Assembly: GCA_051453625.1 (NCBI GenBank)
Contig: JBOZIK010000001.1
Location: 139,032,928 to 139,063,125 of the forward strand
DNA length: 30,198 nucleotides
Direction: 5' to 3'
Source: Welwitschia mirabilis
Taxonomy: Eukaryota > Gnetophyta > Gnetopsida > Welwitschiales
Made by a program: the position numbers and the translations under genes. Positions 1 to 10,915 of this stretch are shown piece by piece (within the stretch, counting starts at the first letter, position 1; each line of letters opens with the position of its first letter). The notes below the pieces were generated by a model. That model did no database searches, had not been told where the DNA came from, and was given only the letters and a program-made list of their open reading frames with translations.

Positions 1-202
1 AGGAAATTAAAGTACACTCCAAAATGAATAATGAAATAATTACTTATAGATCAAAAGGTAATCAAGCAATTGCAAGTAGATCTAAGAGGATAAAATACAA
101 CACTACTTAAACAAACAAATTGAAACTAATTTAAAATACTTACTTGAGTAATGCAACGTTCCTTTTTTCTTGAAGTCTTTCTTGGCAGTGGTGCCAAAAT
201 GT
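1..202 (-). other. Retroelement leader with primer-binding-like site
   Basis: Read on the minus strand, 183-200 gives a TTTTGGCACCACTGCC-type sequence. This resembles the leader/primer-binding region of plant Ty3/gypsy elements, which commonly starts TGGCGCC. It is preceded by a CA dinucleotide, as expected at the end of an LTR. The inference is that 1-182 is the start of an internal region and the LTR lies to the right. No open frame is visible, the match is short, and no second LTR is in view. Confidence 0.35.
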
Positions 203-606
203 TGTGATGCATATTTTTAATTCTAATTCTAATATTCTAAAGATTGAATTTAACTTGCAACATCTAAAAAACTAAATATTTAATTACACACAATACACAT
301 TTGTATAGTGGGATCAACCCAAATGTCGTACACTTAGAGAAGACTTTCGAAAGAGATATGAAAAATTACTTTCATAAAGAGAAGAATAAATATTTTAGAT
401 TTTTGCTTCCAAAAAAATAAAATTAAACAATGCAAAGATGAAGATGGAAGTAATGCAATGTAATGAAATGAAATGCAATGTAATGAATGCAATTCAAATG
501 CAATGAATTAATTAAACTTCCAATTTAATATTACTTGGATTAGTTCTTATAACCTATTTCAATTACAAATTCATGTTATTTAAATTGCAATTAAAATAAG
601 CTATAA

Positions 607-846
607 GAAAGAATAATAAAACATTTAAAATTATTTCAATTTAATCAATACTTTTATTAATGAAATTGAAGTACATNNNNNNNNNNNNNNNNNNNNNNNN
701 NNNNNNNNNNNNNNNNNNNNNNNNNNNNNNNNNNNNNNNNNNNNNNNNNNNNNNNNNNNNNNNNNNNNNNNNNNNNGAAAGAACAATAAAACATTTGAAA
801 ATATTTCAATTTAATCAATACTTTTATTAATGAAATTGAAGTACAT
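607..846. repeat. 70-bp direct repeat flanking a 100-N gap
   Basis: Positions 607-676 and 777-846 are near-identical 70-bp blocks, differing at only a few positions and both ending in the same gaagtacat. Exactly 100 Ns separate them. This is either a true tandem duplication or an assembly artefact in which the same sequence was placed on both sides of an unsized gap. Confidence 0.85.
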
Positions 847-1102
847 CCACTTATGACAACAACTTCTTAATGAAAGATTCACTGCCTAATACTAAGGTGG
901 TCCTTCTCATAATTAGGATGGATCTCCTTGCCTCCAATAATATCCAATTATTATATGAATGTAGATGCAAAAGATGATTTAAATAGGGTTTGAAAGGATC
1001 TATTTATATGTTGGAATAAATCACTAAAGGTTATGAAACAAAGAGGTATAAGTTAAATCCATCCTTTCATAATAATTTAATTAACTTTACACATTATTTT
1101 GA

Positions 1103-1270
1103 GTGTTGTCCTTTGTGTCATCTCCATCACATAGAGGACGACACTCTATTTACCAAATAATGCTTTGCACATGTTAAAGAAGCTGATTGACATCTCAGCA
1201 TCATCCCCATGACACAGAGAATGATCATATCATCCCCTCTATCATCCCTACAATAGTGAGGATGACCAAT
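1103..1270. repeat. Three CATCC/GGATG imperfect palindromes
   Basis: Palindromic modules lie at about 1103-1142, 1192-1230 and 1231-1270. The general pattern is TCATCC-CTC-n-TCATC, a 2-4 base centre, then ATGAT-n-GAG-GATGA, so each can fold into a hairpin with arms of about 15 bases and several mismatches. Seven further copies lie in the retroelement at 25.4-29.9 kb. A role is unknown. Confidence 0.6.
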
Positions 1271-1459
1271 ATATCTTTATTATTTTGCTTTGGTTGATCA
1301 TTATCTAAAAATGGCTTCTTATGTGGAATATTATTGCATATTTTGGCCTCTATGGAAGCTTTGTATAATTTGCATAAATCCCTAAAAAAACCTATCAATA
1401 AGACCTGAAAATGTACTCCATAAGTGTATTAAATAGATCAAGTTGGAATTACAATACCT

Positions 1460-3500
1460 CTTTGTATATATCCTTAATGTTTTTTTCTAGAGATAGAGAT
1501 AAAGGAAGCATATGAAGTATGAAATAACATTATAACACATCATGACAATGGATCCAGGGCCCACAGAATCATACTTTATATGGTGGGATCTTAAAAAGAA
1601 GAAGCCAGGTTCCACTCTCCACCTAGGATTAAAAAATCTAGTGGAGCTAGAGTTTTAAAAATAAGATATAAATTATACTTATTTAATGGTATTTCTCTCA
1701 TTGAACCCAGACTAAACACTTTTGAATATAGCCCTGTGTAGGTTGAGGATTAGAAGAGAGGAAAGAAGAGAATCCCTTGGGTTTTACACAATGTTATTGA
1801 CAAAACCAAAATACACATGGTCCAAATCGTATCACATGTTTTTATTGTTAGAGTGAGCCACCATATGACTCGTGACATAAAAGTACGGATATCAATTCAC
1901 GATAGAGATGGACACAACAAGTAGGGTCTAGGTTTCATGCAAGAATCTTTCTATTATAAATGTAAAACATAATACACTAAAGGCAATGTTCATTACTGAG
2001 CACATGCACAAATAGGACCTATCTCTAACTCTATCTACAAATTCTTCTATATATATTCTTAATGGTTTTCTTGGGAGACGGTGACAATGAAAGCATACTA
2101 ATGTGATGGGTAATAACATTATAGCACATTTCAACAATGAAAATAAGGTTCACAGAATTATACATTATACGGTGGGAGCCTCGAGAAAAAGAAGCTGGGT
2201 TTCATCTTCATCCTAGAATTAAAAAAATCACCAAAGATGGACTCCAAAAAATGGGATATAAATGATACTTATTTAATGATGGTCCACTCATTAGATCAAA
2301 ACTAAGGCTCTGAAGAGATAAAAAAAGAGACTTGCTTAGTTTTTGTATAATGTTATTGAAAAAACCTAAAAACACACATTATAGACCCTATTGATGTTTC
2401 TATTACTAGAGTGAACCACTGCACAACTCATACCTTGTGAAAATACATATATAAATTCACAATGGAGGTAGAGGTAGTAAGCATATTTCAAGTTTTGTGC
2501 AAGAATATGTCTCCATTTTAAACATAAAAATGTAATATGCTAAGGATAATGTGCATTATTGAGTTTATACTAAAAATAGACACATTAATGAATAGAACCT
2601 CTCTACAGCTCCATCTTCAAGCCCTTATATATATCCTTAATGGTTTTTACTAGAGAGGGAGACAAAAGATAGAGATAGGCCCTTCTATATATATATCCTT
2701 AGTGGTTTTTTTCTTAGAGATGGAAACAAAGAAAGCAAACTAACGTAATGTGTAATAAAATTATAACACATAATAATAATAGAGACAAGGCTCACAAAAT
2801 CATACTTTATATGATAAAAGCCTCGAAAAAAGAAGCCATGTTCCACCCTCCATACAAGATTTAAAAATCTAATGGAGCTAAACCCTCAAAAATATGATAT
2901 AAATGACACTCATTTAATGGTAGTCCACTTGTTAGACCAAGATTAAAACACTTCCAAGAGTAGTCCCATGTGGATTAAGTTTCAAAACAGAGGAAAAGAG
3001 GGACTCATTTGCATTTTGCATAATGTTATTGGTAAACCTTGAATACATATGGTTTAGACACTACCACATGTTCCCATTACTAGAGTAAATCACCACATGC
3101 CTTACATCTCATGAAAATATGGATATAAATTCATGATGGAGATTGAGGTAGCAAGTAGGATCTAGGTTTCATGTAAGAATTTATCTCCATTATAAACATA
3201 AAATGTAATACACTAAGGGAAATGTGCATTACTAAGTTTATAATGGAAACAAACACAGGAACAAATATGCTTACTGCATTTACCTCCATCATGAATGATC
3301 CTCTTATCGAACCAAGACTAAGACACTCCCAAGAGTAGCCTCATGTAGATTAAGGTTCAGAAGAGAGAAAATAAGGGACTCACTTAGGTTTTGTGTAATG
3401 TTATTAGCAAAATCCAAAAACACGCAATTCAAAACCTGCCACATGTTTTTGTTACTAGAGTAAATCACTACATGAGTCATGCTTATGAAAGTATAGATAT
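1460..3500 (+). repeat. Short (about 600 bp) satellite-like units, plus orientation
   Basis: Tandem degenerate copies of a non-coding unit. Recognisable landmarks recur in order: a TATATATCCTTAATGG block, a stem-loop with a TAACATTAT-type loop (1525, 2114, 2756), a TTTATATGGTGG block, a block ending in ATAAATGACACTCATTTAATGG, a GACCAAGACTAAAACACTT block, a CCTCATGAAAGTA block, and ACTAAGGGCAATG. Loop spacing is 589 and 642 bp, the larger value including a local duplication of about 55 bp at 2627-2690. No open frame is conserved between copies. The hairpin block is shared with the 2.8-kb geminivirus-like units at 12.4-23 kb, so I read these as an endogenised small satellite or defective replicon. 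Confidence 0.75.
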
Positions 3501-3940
3501 AAATTCATAAGTCCCTTATTTCCTCTACTACATAAAACCCAAGTAAGTCCCTTCTTTCCTCTCTTTTGAGCCCTATTATTTGCAAAACTTGAGTGCATTC
3601 CTTCATTTTTGTACTACATAAAACCCAAGTGAGTCCCTTATTTCCTCTTTTCTAAGCCTTGTTATTGTAAAAACCTGAGTGAGTTCCTTCTTTTGTCTTT
3701 TTTGATCCTATCTGCCATTAAACAAGTATCATTTATATCCTATTTTGGGAGTCTATCTCCATTAGATTTTTTAAATCTAAGATGGAGGACGGGACTAGCT
3801 TTCACTATATAAAGTATGATTCTATATCCCTGTCTTTATTATCATGATGTTCTACAATGTTATTGCACACTATGTTAGTGCACTTCCTTTGTCTTTGTCT
3901 TTAGAAAAAACCATTATATATGTATATATAGGCCTCATTC
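3500..3940 (-). repeat. Short satellite-like unit, minus orientation
   Basis: After the orientation switch near 3500 the unit reads in reverse complement, from the GAGTCCCTT block through the IATAAAGTATGAT-type TATA block to the origin hairpin, whose loop complement lies at 3854-3862. It switches back to plus near 3940. There is no coding content. Confidence 0.7.
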
Positions 3941-4360
3941 ATGTAAGAATCTATCTCCCTTGTAAACATAAAATGTAATACACTAAGAGAATTGCACATT
4001 ACATTTATATTTATAATAGAGACATATACATACATGAATGGGACCTATCTCGAGCTCCATCTCCAACCCCTTCTACATATATCCTTAACAGTTTTTTCTA
4101 GAGATAGAGAGAAAATTAGCAGACTAATGTGATGTGCAATAATATTATAATACATTATGATAATGGAGATAAGCCTTTAGAATCATAATTTATATGGTAT
4201 AAGCCTCAAAATGAAGAAGCCAGATCTCACAATCCATTCAAAATAGAAAATCTACTAGAGCTAGATTTCTAAGAATAGGATATAGATGACACTCATTTAA
4301 TGGTAATTCACTTGTTAAACTTATACTAAAACACTTTTGAGAGTATCCTTATGTGGATTA
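3940..4360 (+). repeat. Partial short unit, plus orientation
   Basis: Plus-oriented partial unit with a TAATATTAT loop at 4140-4148. It ends near 4360, where the reverse-oriented array resumes at the CATATAAAGTA block. Non-coding. Confidence 0.7.
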
Positions 4361-5740
4361 AGGCTCCCATCATATAAAGTAGGATTTTGTGAGTCCTATT
4401 GTCATTATCATAGTGTGATGTAATGTTATTACACATCACATTAGTACAATCCTTTATCTCCATCTCTATAAAAAAACATTAAGGATAATATATAAAGGGG
4501 CTTGGATATGGAGCTGGAGATAGACCCCATTCGTGCATGTGTTTGTTTCTAGTGTAAATTAAGTAATGCACACTACCCTTAGTGTATTAAATTTTACATT
4601 TACAGTGGAGACATGAAACCTAGACCCTGCTTGTTGCCTCTTCCTCCATCATGAATTTGTATTCATACTTTCATGAGGCATGAGTCATGTGGTGATTTAC
4701 TCTAGTAATGAAAACATGCAACATGGTTTGAACCATGTGTGTTTAGATCTTTCCAATAATATTATATAAAACCTGAGTGAGTTCCTTCTTTCCTATTTTC
4801 TAATCCTCGGTCCACATAAGGCTATTATTAAAAGTGTTTTAGTCTTGGTCTAACAAGTAGAGTACCATTAAATAAGTATCATTTATATCCTATTCTTGAA
4901 AGTCTAGCTCCACTAGATTTTTTCATCCTAGATGGAGGGTGGGACCTAACTTCTTCTTTTCAAGGCTTCCACCATATGAAGTATGATTCTATGGGCCCTG
5001 TCTCTATTGCCACAATGTGTTGTGATATTATTACATATCATGTTAGTATGCTTCCTTTGTTTCTATTTCTAGAAAAAACCATTAATGTTATATATATAGA
5101 GGGTCTTGAAGATATAGCTATAAACAGGCTTCATTTATACATGTATCTATTTCTAGTGTAAACCCAATAATATGCATTACCCTTAGTGTATTATATTTTA
5201 TGTTTATAATGAAAATAGATACATACATGAAAACTAGATCCTTCTTACTATCTTTATCTCCATCCTAAATTTTTATCCATGCAGTGATTTACTTTGGAAA
5301 TGGAAACAGGTGATAGGGTTCAAACTGTGTATTAAGGTTTTTCTAAGAGAATTATGCAAAAACCAAGCAAGTCCATTCTTTCCTCTCTTCTAAGCCTCAA
5401 TATACACATAGCTACTTTTGAAAGTGTTTTACTCTTGATTCGATGAGTGGACCGCCATTAAATAAGTGTCATTTATATTATATTTTTGGGAGTTAGCTCT
5501 ACTAGCTTTTTTTTGGTTCTAGGTGGAGGCCAGGAATTGCCTTGTTATTTTTGAGACTTTCACTGTATAAAGTATGATTTTGTGAGCCATGTCTTTATTT
5601 TCATGATGTGTTGTAATGTTATTACATATCGTATTAGTTTGCTTCCTTTGTCTTTATCTCCAAAAAAAAACCATTAAGGATATATATATAGGGGTTTGGA
5701 GATGAAGCTGGGGATAGGCCCCATTTATGCATGTGTCTGT
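4360..5740 (-). repeat. Short units in tandem, minus orientation
   Basis: Reverse-oriented units with origin loops on the complementary strand at 4420-4428 (TAACATTAC), 5022-5030 (TAATATCAC) and 5613-5621 (TAACATTAC). Spacing is 602 and 591 bp, giving a clear period near 600 bp. No conserved frame. Confidence 0.75.
4414..4440 (-). promoter_or_regulatory. Origin-type stem-loop with perfect 8-bp stem
   Basis: TGTGATGT (4414-4421) pairs perfectly with ACATCACA (4433-4440) around an 11-base loop. On the minus strand the loop region contains TAACATTAC, one base from the geminivirus nonanucleotide TAATATTAC that Rep nicks to start rolling-circle replication. The stem-loop is in the position conserved in every short unit. 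Whether it still functions cannot be judged. Confidence 0.7.
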
Positions 5741-6270
5741 TTTCATTGTAAATGTAAAATGTAATATGCTAAGGGAAATGCACATTACTGAGTTTACACT
5801 AAATACAAGCACATGAATGAATGAAGCCTATCTTCATCTTTGTCTCCAATCCCCTCTATATATGTTCTTAATGTTTTTTGCTAAAGATAAAGATAAAGTA
5901 AGCGCACTAATGTAATGTATAATTACAATGCAATACATTGCAATAATGGAGACAAGGCCATAGAATTGTATTTTATATGGTGAAATCCTAAAAATTAAGA
6001 ATCTAAGTTCCACCCTCCACCCAAGATAAAAAAATCTAGTGGAGTGGGACTTCCAAAAATAGGATATAAATGACACTCTTTTAATGGTAGTACACACATT
6101 GGACCAAGACTAAAAACACTTTTGAGAGTAGCCTCATGTGGATTAAGGCTTAGAAGAAAAGAAAGAAGGGACTTGCTCAGTTTTACTAATAACAATAAAT
6201 TACATTAGTGGACTTTCTTTGTCTCTATCTTCAAGACCCTTTATATATATTCTTAATGGTTTATTCTATA
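5740..6270 (+). repeat. Rearranged short unit, mostly plus orientation
   Basis: Plus-oriented partial unit from the ACTAAGGG block to about 6185, with a much decayed origin near 5920-5940, followed by a short mixed stretch carrying another TATATATTCTTAATGG block at 6240. Orientation changes at both ends. Confidence 0.6.
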
Positions 6271-7490
6271 TTCTACCTTTATCATAAATTTATATTCGTA
6301 CTTTTATGAGGCATGAGTTATGCAGTCATTCACTCTAGTAATGGAAACATGTGATAGGGTTTGAACCGTGTGTGTTTAGGTTTTACCAATAACATTATGT
6401 AAAACTTGAACGAGTCCCTTCTTTCCTCTTATTTAAGCCTCAAACTACATGAGGCGACTCTTAGAAGTGTTTTAGTCTTAGTTTGACAAGTAGACCATCA
6501 TTAAATAAGTATCATTTATACCATATTTTTAGGAGTCTATATCTACTAGATTTTTTTATCCTAGGTGAATGGTAGGACCTATCTTCTTCTTTTCAAAGCT
6601 TCCACAATATAAAGTACAATTTTATGAGCTTGTCTCTATTATTGTGATGTGCTACAATGTTATTGCACATCATGTTAGTGCACTTCCTTTATCTCTATCT
6701 TCAAAAAAACCATTAAGGATAAATATAGAGGGGCTTGAAGATGAAACTGAAGACAGGCCCCATTCATGCATGTATCTATTTCTAGTATAAACTTAGTAAT
6801 GCACATTACCCTTAGCATATTATGTTTTATGTTTATAATGGAGATAGAAACATGCATAAATAGGGTCTGTCCCTAGGTCCATCTCTAAGAAAACCCATTA
6901 AGAATATATATAGAGAAGTTAGAGATAGAGCTCGAGATAGGTTCCATTTGTGCATGTGTCTAGTTCAAGGAGGTGTTTTCATTTAATGATGTAAGCATGC
7001 AATAGGGTCTGGACCATGGGTGTTTGGGTTTTGCTAATAATATTGCACAAAACCTAAGTAAGTCCCTTCTTTCCTATCTTTTAAGCCTTGATCTACATAA
7101 GAATACTCTCAAAAGTGTTCTAGTCTTGGTCTGATAAGTGGACTACCATTAAATGAGTGTTATTTATATCCTATTTTTGGGAGTCTAGCTCCACTAGATT
7201 TTTTATCCTAGATGAAGGGTTAGATCTAGTTTCTTCTTTTTGAGGCTACTAGCATATAAAGTATGATTCTATGGGCCCTATATCTATTTTCGCAATGTGC
7301 TATAATGTTATTACACATTGCATTAGTGTTCCTCCTTTGTTTCTATCTCCAGAAAAACCCATTAAGGATATATATATAGAGGGGCTTGGAAATGGAGCTA
7401 GAGACAGGTCCCATTTGTGCATGTGTCTATTTGCAGTGTAAACTTAGTAATGCATATTGCCCTTGGCATATTATATTTTATGTTTACAAT
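6270..7490 (-). repeat. Short units, minus orientation
   Basis: Reverse-oriented units with origin loops (complement) at 6654-6662 and 7302-7310, 648 bp apart. The excess over 600 bp is an extra partial piece at 6840-6960 that itself flips orientation. Non-coding. Confidence 0.72.
6645..6672 (-). promoter_or_regulatory. Origin-type stem-loop with perfect 8-bp stem
   Basis: TGATGTGC (6645-6652) pairs perfectly with GCACATCA (6665-6672) around a 12-base loop. On the minus strand the loop includes TAACATTGT. The shape (short GC-containing stem, 11-13-base AT-rich loop) is that of geminivirus and satellite origins. Confidence 0.7.
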
Positions 7491-8156
7491 GGAGACAAAC
7501 ACATGCACGAACATGACTTATCTCTAGTTCCATATCCCAGCCTCTCTCTCTATATATATCCTTAATGGTTTTTTGTAGAGATAGAAGTAAAGGAAGCATA
7601 CTAATGCAATTTGTAATAACATTGCAGCACACTGTGATAATAGAGATAGGGCTCATAGAATTATACTTCATATGGTGAGATCCTCAAAAAGAAGAAGCTG
7701 GATTCCATCCTTCACCTAGGATGAAAAAAATATAGTGGATCTAGACTCCCAAAAATAGAATATAAATGATACTCATTTAATGGTAGTCCACTCATCAGAT
7801 TGAGATTAAAACACTTCTAAGAGTAGTCACATGTAAATCAAGGNNNNNNNNNNNNNNNNNNNNNNNNNNNNTTGGGTTTTGCACAATGTTATTGATAAAA
7901 CTAGAATACATATGACTCAGATCCTATCGCATGTTCCAATTACCAAAGTGAATCACTGTATGACTGATGCCTCATGAAAGTATGGATATAAATTCATGAT
8001 AGAGGTGGAGGCAACAAGCATAGTTTGGATTTTTTTCAAGAATCTATCTTCATTCTAAATATAAAAAAGAATATGTAAAGTATATTGTGTGTTATTAAGT
8101 TTATACTAGAAACAGATACATGCACGAATGGGCCTCTCTCTAGCTCCATCTCTAAG

Positions 8157-8280
8157 CCTCTCTCTCTCTCTCTCTATATANNNNNNNNNNNNNNNNNNNN
8201 NNNNNNNNNNNNNNNNNNNNNNNNNNNNNNNNNNNNNNNNNNNNNNNNNNNNNNNNNNNNNNNNNNNNNNNNNNNNNNNN

Positions 8281-8315
<35 letters not shown>

Positions 8316-8316
8316 C
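8157..8316. repeat. (TC)n-(TA)n microsatellite around a 100-N gap
   Basis: TC repeats followed by TA repeats lie on both sides of the gap 8181-8280. They expand the TCTATATATAT motif that every short unit carries just before CCTTAATGG. The gap is probably an unresolved simple repeat. Confidence 0.8.
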
Positions 8317-8364
8317 CTTACTGGTTTTTTCTAGAGATAGAGACAAAGGAATCATACTAATGTA

Positions 8365-8388
8365 ATGTATAATAATATTACAGTACAT
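8365..8388 (+). promoter_or_regulatory. Origin-type stem-loop with exact TAATATTAC
   Basis: ATGTA (8365-8369) pairs with TACAT (8384-8388), and the 14-base loop contains TAATATTAC at 8373-8381. This is the nonanucleotide found at geminivirus replication origins, between the seventh and eighth bases of which Rep nicks. The stem is shorter than in sibling copies. A 9-mer alone could occur by chance in such AT-rich DNA, but here it sits at the loop position shared by all units. Confidence 0.72.
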
Positions 8389-8904
8389 CGTGACAATGAG
8401 ACAAGGATCACAAAATCATACTTTATATGGTAGAAGCCTTAAAAAGGAGAAGCCAAGTTTCATCCTCCACCTAGAAATAAAAATCCAGTAGAGCTACACT
8501 TCCAAAAAGAGGATATAAATGATACTAGTTTAATGGTAATCCACTCATTGGACCAAGACTAAAAAACTTCCGAGAGTAGTCTTGTGTGGATCAAGGCTTA
8601 GAAAAGAGAAAAAAAGGGACTCACTCAGGTTTTGCATAATGTTATTACCAAAAATTGAGTACACACAGTTTGGACCTTGTTACATNNNNNNNNNNNNNNN
8701 NNNNNNNNNNNNNNNNNNNNNNNNNNNNNNNNNNNNNNNNNNNNNNNNNNNNNNNNNNNNNNNNNNNNNNNNNNNNNNNNNNNNNNNNNNNNNNNNNNNN
8801 NNNNNNNNNNNNNNNNNNNNNNNNNNNNNNNNNNNNNNNNNNNNNNNNNNNNNNNNNNNNNNNNNNNNNNNNNNNNNNNNNNNNNNNNNNNNNNNNNNNN
8901 NNNN

Positions 8905-8947
8905 CTCTCTCTCTCTCTCGCTCTTTATATATATATATATATATATA
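8905..8947. repeat. TC/TA microsatellite at gap edge
   Basis: CTCTCT followed by TATATA directly after the gap 8686-8904, again at the simple-repeat position of a short unit. About ten bases later the unit continues with its origin block. Confidence 0.8.
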
Positions 8948-9321
8948 AAGGAAGCACACTAATGCAATGTGCAATAATATTATAACACATCATAACAATG
9001 AAGACAAGGTCTTAAGGATAGTCCTCTCATCAGATCAAGACTAAAACACTTCCTAAATTATCTCCATGTAAATCGAGGCTTAGAAGAAAGAAAATAAGGG
9101 ACTCACTTAGGTTTTATGCAACGTTGTTGGTAAAACATAAACAGAGCTGTCTGGATCTTGTCGCATCTTTTCAATGAAGGTGAAGACAAAAAAATAAGCT
9201 CCGAGTTTTGTCTAAGACTCTATTTACATTGTAAACATAAAATATAATATGCTAAGGACAATGTGCATTATTGAATTTACATTAGAAATAGATAGATGGA
9301 GATAAAGAAATTGCACTAATG

Positions 9322-9349
9322 TGATGTGTAATAAAATTATATCACATCA
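9322..9349 (+). promoter_or_regulatory. Origin-type stem-loop, perfect 7-bp stem
   Basis: TGATGTG (9322-9328) pairs perfectly with CACATCA (9343-9349). The loop holds TAAAATTAT (9332-9340), a one-base variant of the TAATATTAT form seen in neighbouring units. Confidence 0.65.
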
Positions 9350-10739
9350 TAATAATGGAAATAGGACCCATAAAATTGTACTTTATATAGAAAAAGCCTC
9401 AGAAAAAAGAATCCAAGTCCCACCCTTCACCTAGGATAAAAAACTCCAATGGAGATAAAATCCCAAAAATAGAATATAAATGACACTCATGTAATGGCTA
9501 TGTGCTTGTCACATTAAAACTAAAACCCTTTTGAGAATAGCCCTAGGTGGATCAAGGCTTAGAAAAGAGAAAATAAGGGACTTGCTTAGGTGTTTTATGC
9601 AATGTTATTAGCAAAACCTTAACACACATGATCTAGACCCTACCACATGTTTTTATTACTAGAGTAAATTACCACATAACTCATGACTTATGAAAGTATG
9701 AATAAAAATTCATAATAAAGGTAGATGCCACTAGTAGGATTTGAGTTTCATGTAAGAATCTATTTCCATTATAAACATAATACACTAAGGGCAATATGCA
9801 TTACTAAGTTTACATTGGAAGTAGACACATCCATGAATGGGACTTGTCTCTAACTCCATCTCCCAATCCTCTATATATATCCTTAATGGTTTTTTTCTAC
9901 AAATAAAAACAAAATAAGAATACTAACACAATGTGCAATAACATTATAACACATCATGATAATGGAAATAAGGCCTACAGAATCATACTTTATATAGTGA
10001 AAGACTTAAAACTAAGAAGCTATATTTCATCCTTCACCTAAGATAAAAAATCTAGTGTAACTAGATTTCCAAAAATAGGATGTTAGTGATACTCATTTAA
10101 TGGTGATCCACTTATCAAATCAAGACTAAAATACTTCTGAGAGTATCCCTCATGTGGATCAAGACTCAAAAGAGAGGAATGAAGGAACTTACTTAGGTTT
10201 TACATAATGTTATTTGCAAAACAAAAACACACATAGTGTAGAGCCTACTACATGTATCCGTTGCCAGAGTGAATCACTGCTGACTCATGTCTTGTGATAG
10301 TACATATATAAATTCATGATGAAGGTAAAGGTAGTAAACAAGATTTAGGTTTTATACAAGGACTTGTCTTCATTATAGACATAAAATGTAATATGCAAAG
10401 GACAATGTGCATTACTGAGTTTACATTAGAAATAAATACATGCATGAATGGGGCTTATCTTTAGATTCTCTCTAAGGCTCTTCATATATATTCTTAATGG
10501 TTTTTTCTAGAATGGATACATGTAAGCATACTGACATAATGTGCAATAACATTGGATCATATTACAATAATAGAGATAGGGTCCACGAATTATACTTTAT
10601 ACAGTAAGAGGCTCGATAAAAAGATGTCAGGTTCCACTCTTTACCTAGGGTTAAAAAAAATCTAGTAGAGATGGACTCTAAAATATACAATAAAAATGAC
10701 ACTTGTCTAATGGCAATCCTCTAGAAAGAAACCATTAAG

Positions 10740-10915
10740 GCTATATGTAGAAGGGCTTAGAGATAGAGATAAAGGGGCCTTAGAAATGGAGACAAAGGAA
10801 GTGCACTAACACAATATGCTATAATGCTATTGGTAAAACTTGAGCAAGTACTTTTTTTCTCTTTTCTAATCCTTGATAGAATCACTCATGTAATGAGGGT
10901 TATTCATATTTTATT
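10740..10915. repeat. Mixed short-unit fragments at array edge
   Basis: Small pieces of the short unit in changing orientation (an ACCATTAAGG block at 10730, an AAAGGAAGTGCACTAA block at 10795, a TTTTCTAATCC block at 10850). They end at 10915, where the short intergenic region of a reversed 2.8-kb unit begins. Confidence 0.55.

Larger units (their letters stand above)
203..1400 (-). mobile_element. Probable degenerate LTR, non-coding
   Basis: AT-rich stretch with no coding frame, adjoining the primer-binding-like site at 183-200. It contains an ATGCA/ATGAA-rich simple stretch near 440-510, a duplicated 70-bp block around a gap, and three copies of an imperfect CATCC/GGATG palindrome between 1103 and 1270. 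The same palindrome recurs in the retroelement at 25.4-29.9 kb, which supports an LTR origin. The outer boundary is not defined and the call is inferential. Confidence 0.35.
7490..10740 (+). repeat. Short units in tandem, plus orientation, interrupted by gaps
   Basis: Plus-oriented array with origin loops at 7627 (TAACATTGC), 8373 (TAATATTAC), 8975 (TAATATTAT), 9332 (TAAAATTAT), 9939 (TAACATTAT) and 10547 (TAACATTGG). Spacing is about 600 bp where undisturbed (607 and 608 bp at the end) and 357 bp between the fourth and fifth predecessors because of an internal deletion. Gaps at 7844-7871, 8181-8280 and 8686-8904 interrupt it, two of them at TC/TA simple repeats. Non-coding. Confidence 0.75.

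Noticed and set aside
1103-1270. CRISPR-like or riboswitch-like reading of the palindromic modules
   Set aside because: Spacing and sequence are irregular, the host is a eukaryote, and no conserved expression platform or spacers are present.
4976-5161. Open frames in the short-unit arrays (also 5834-6097, 5995-6195, 6569-6790, 7471-7671)
   Set aside because: They fall at different places and strands in homologous units, with stops in the equivalent frame of other copies. They are chance openings in non-coding repeats.
8085-8985. Open frames spanning N gaps and TC/TA simple repeats, also 15163-16059
   Set aside because: Length comes from N runs and microsatellite translation, with no protein evidence.
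1460-10740. Interpretation of the short units as MITEs or a centromeric satellite
   Set aside because: No terminal inverted repeats or target duplications are seen, and the shared origin hairpin and intergenic block with Rep/CP units explain them better. A plain tandem satellite seeded by viral sequence remains possible.
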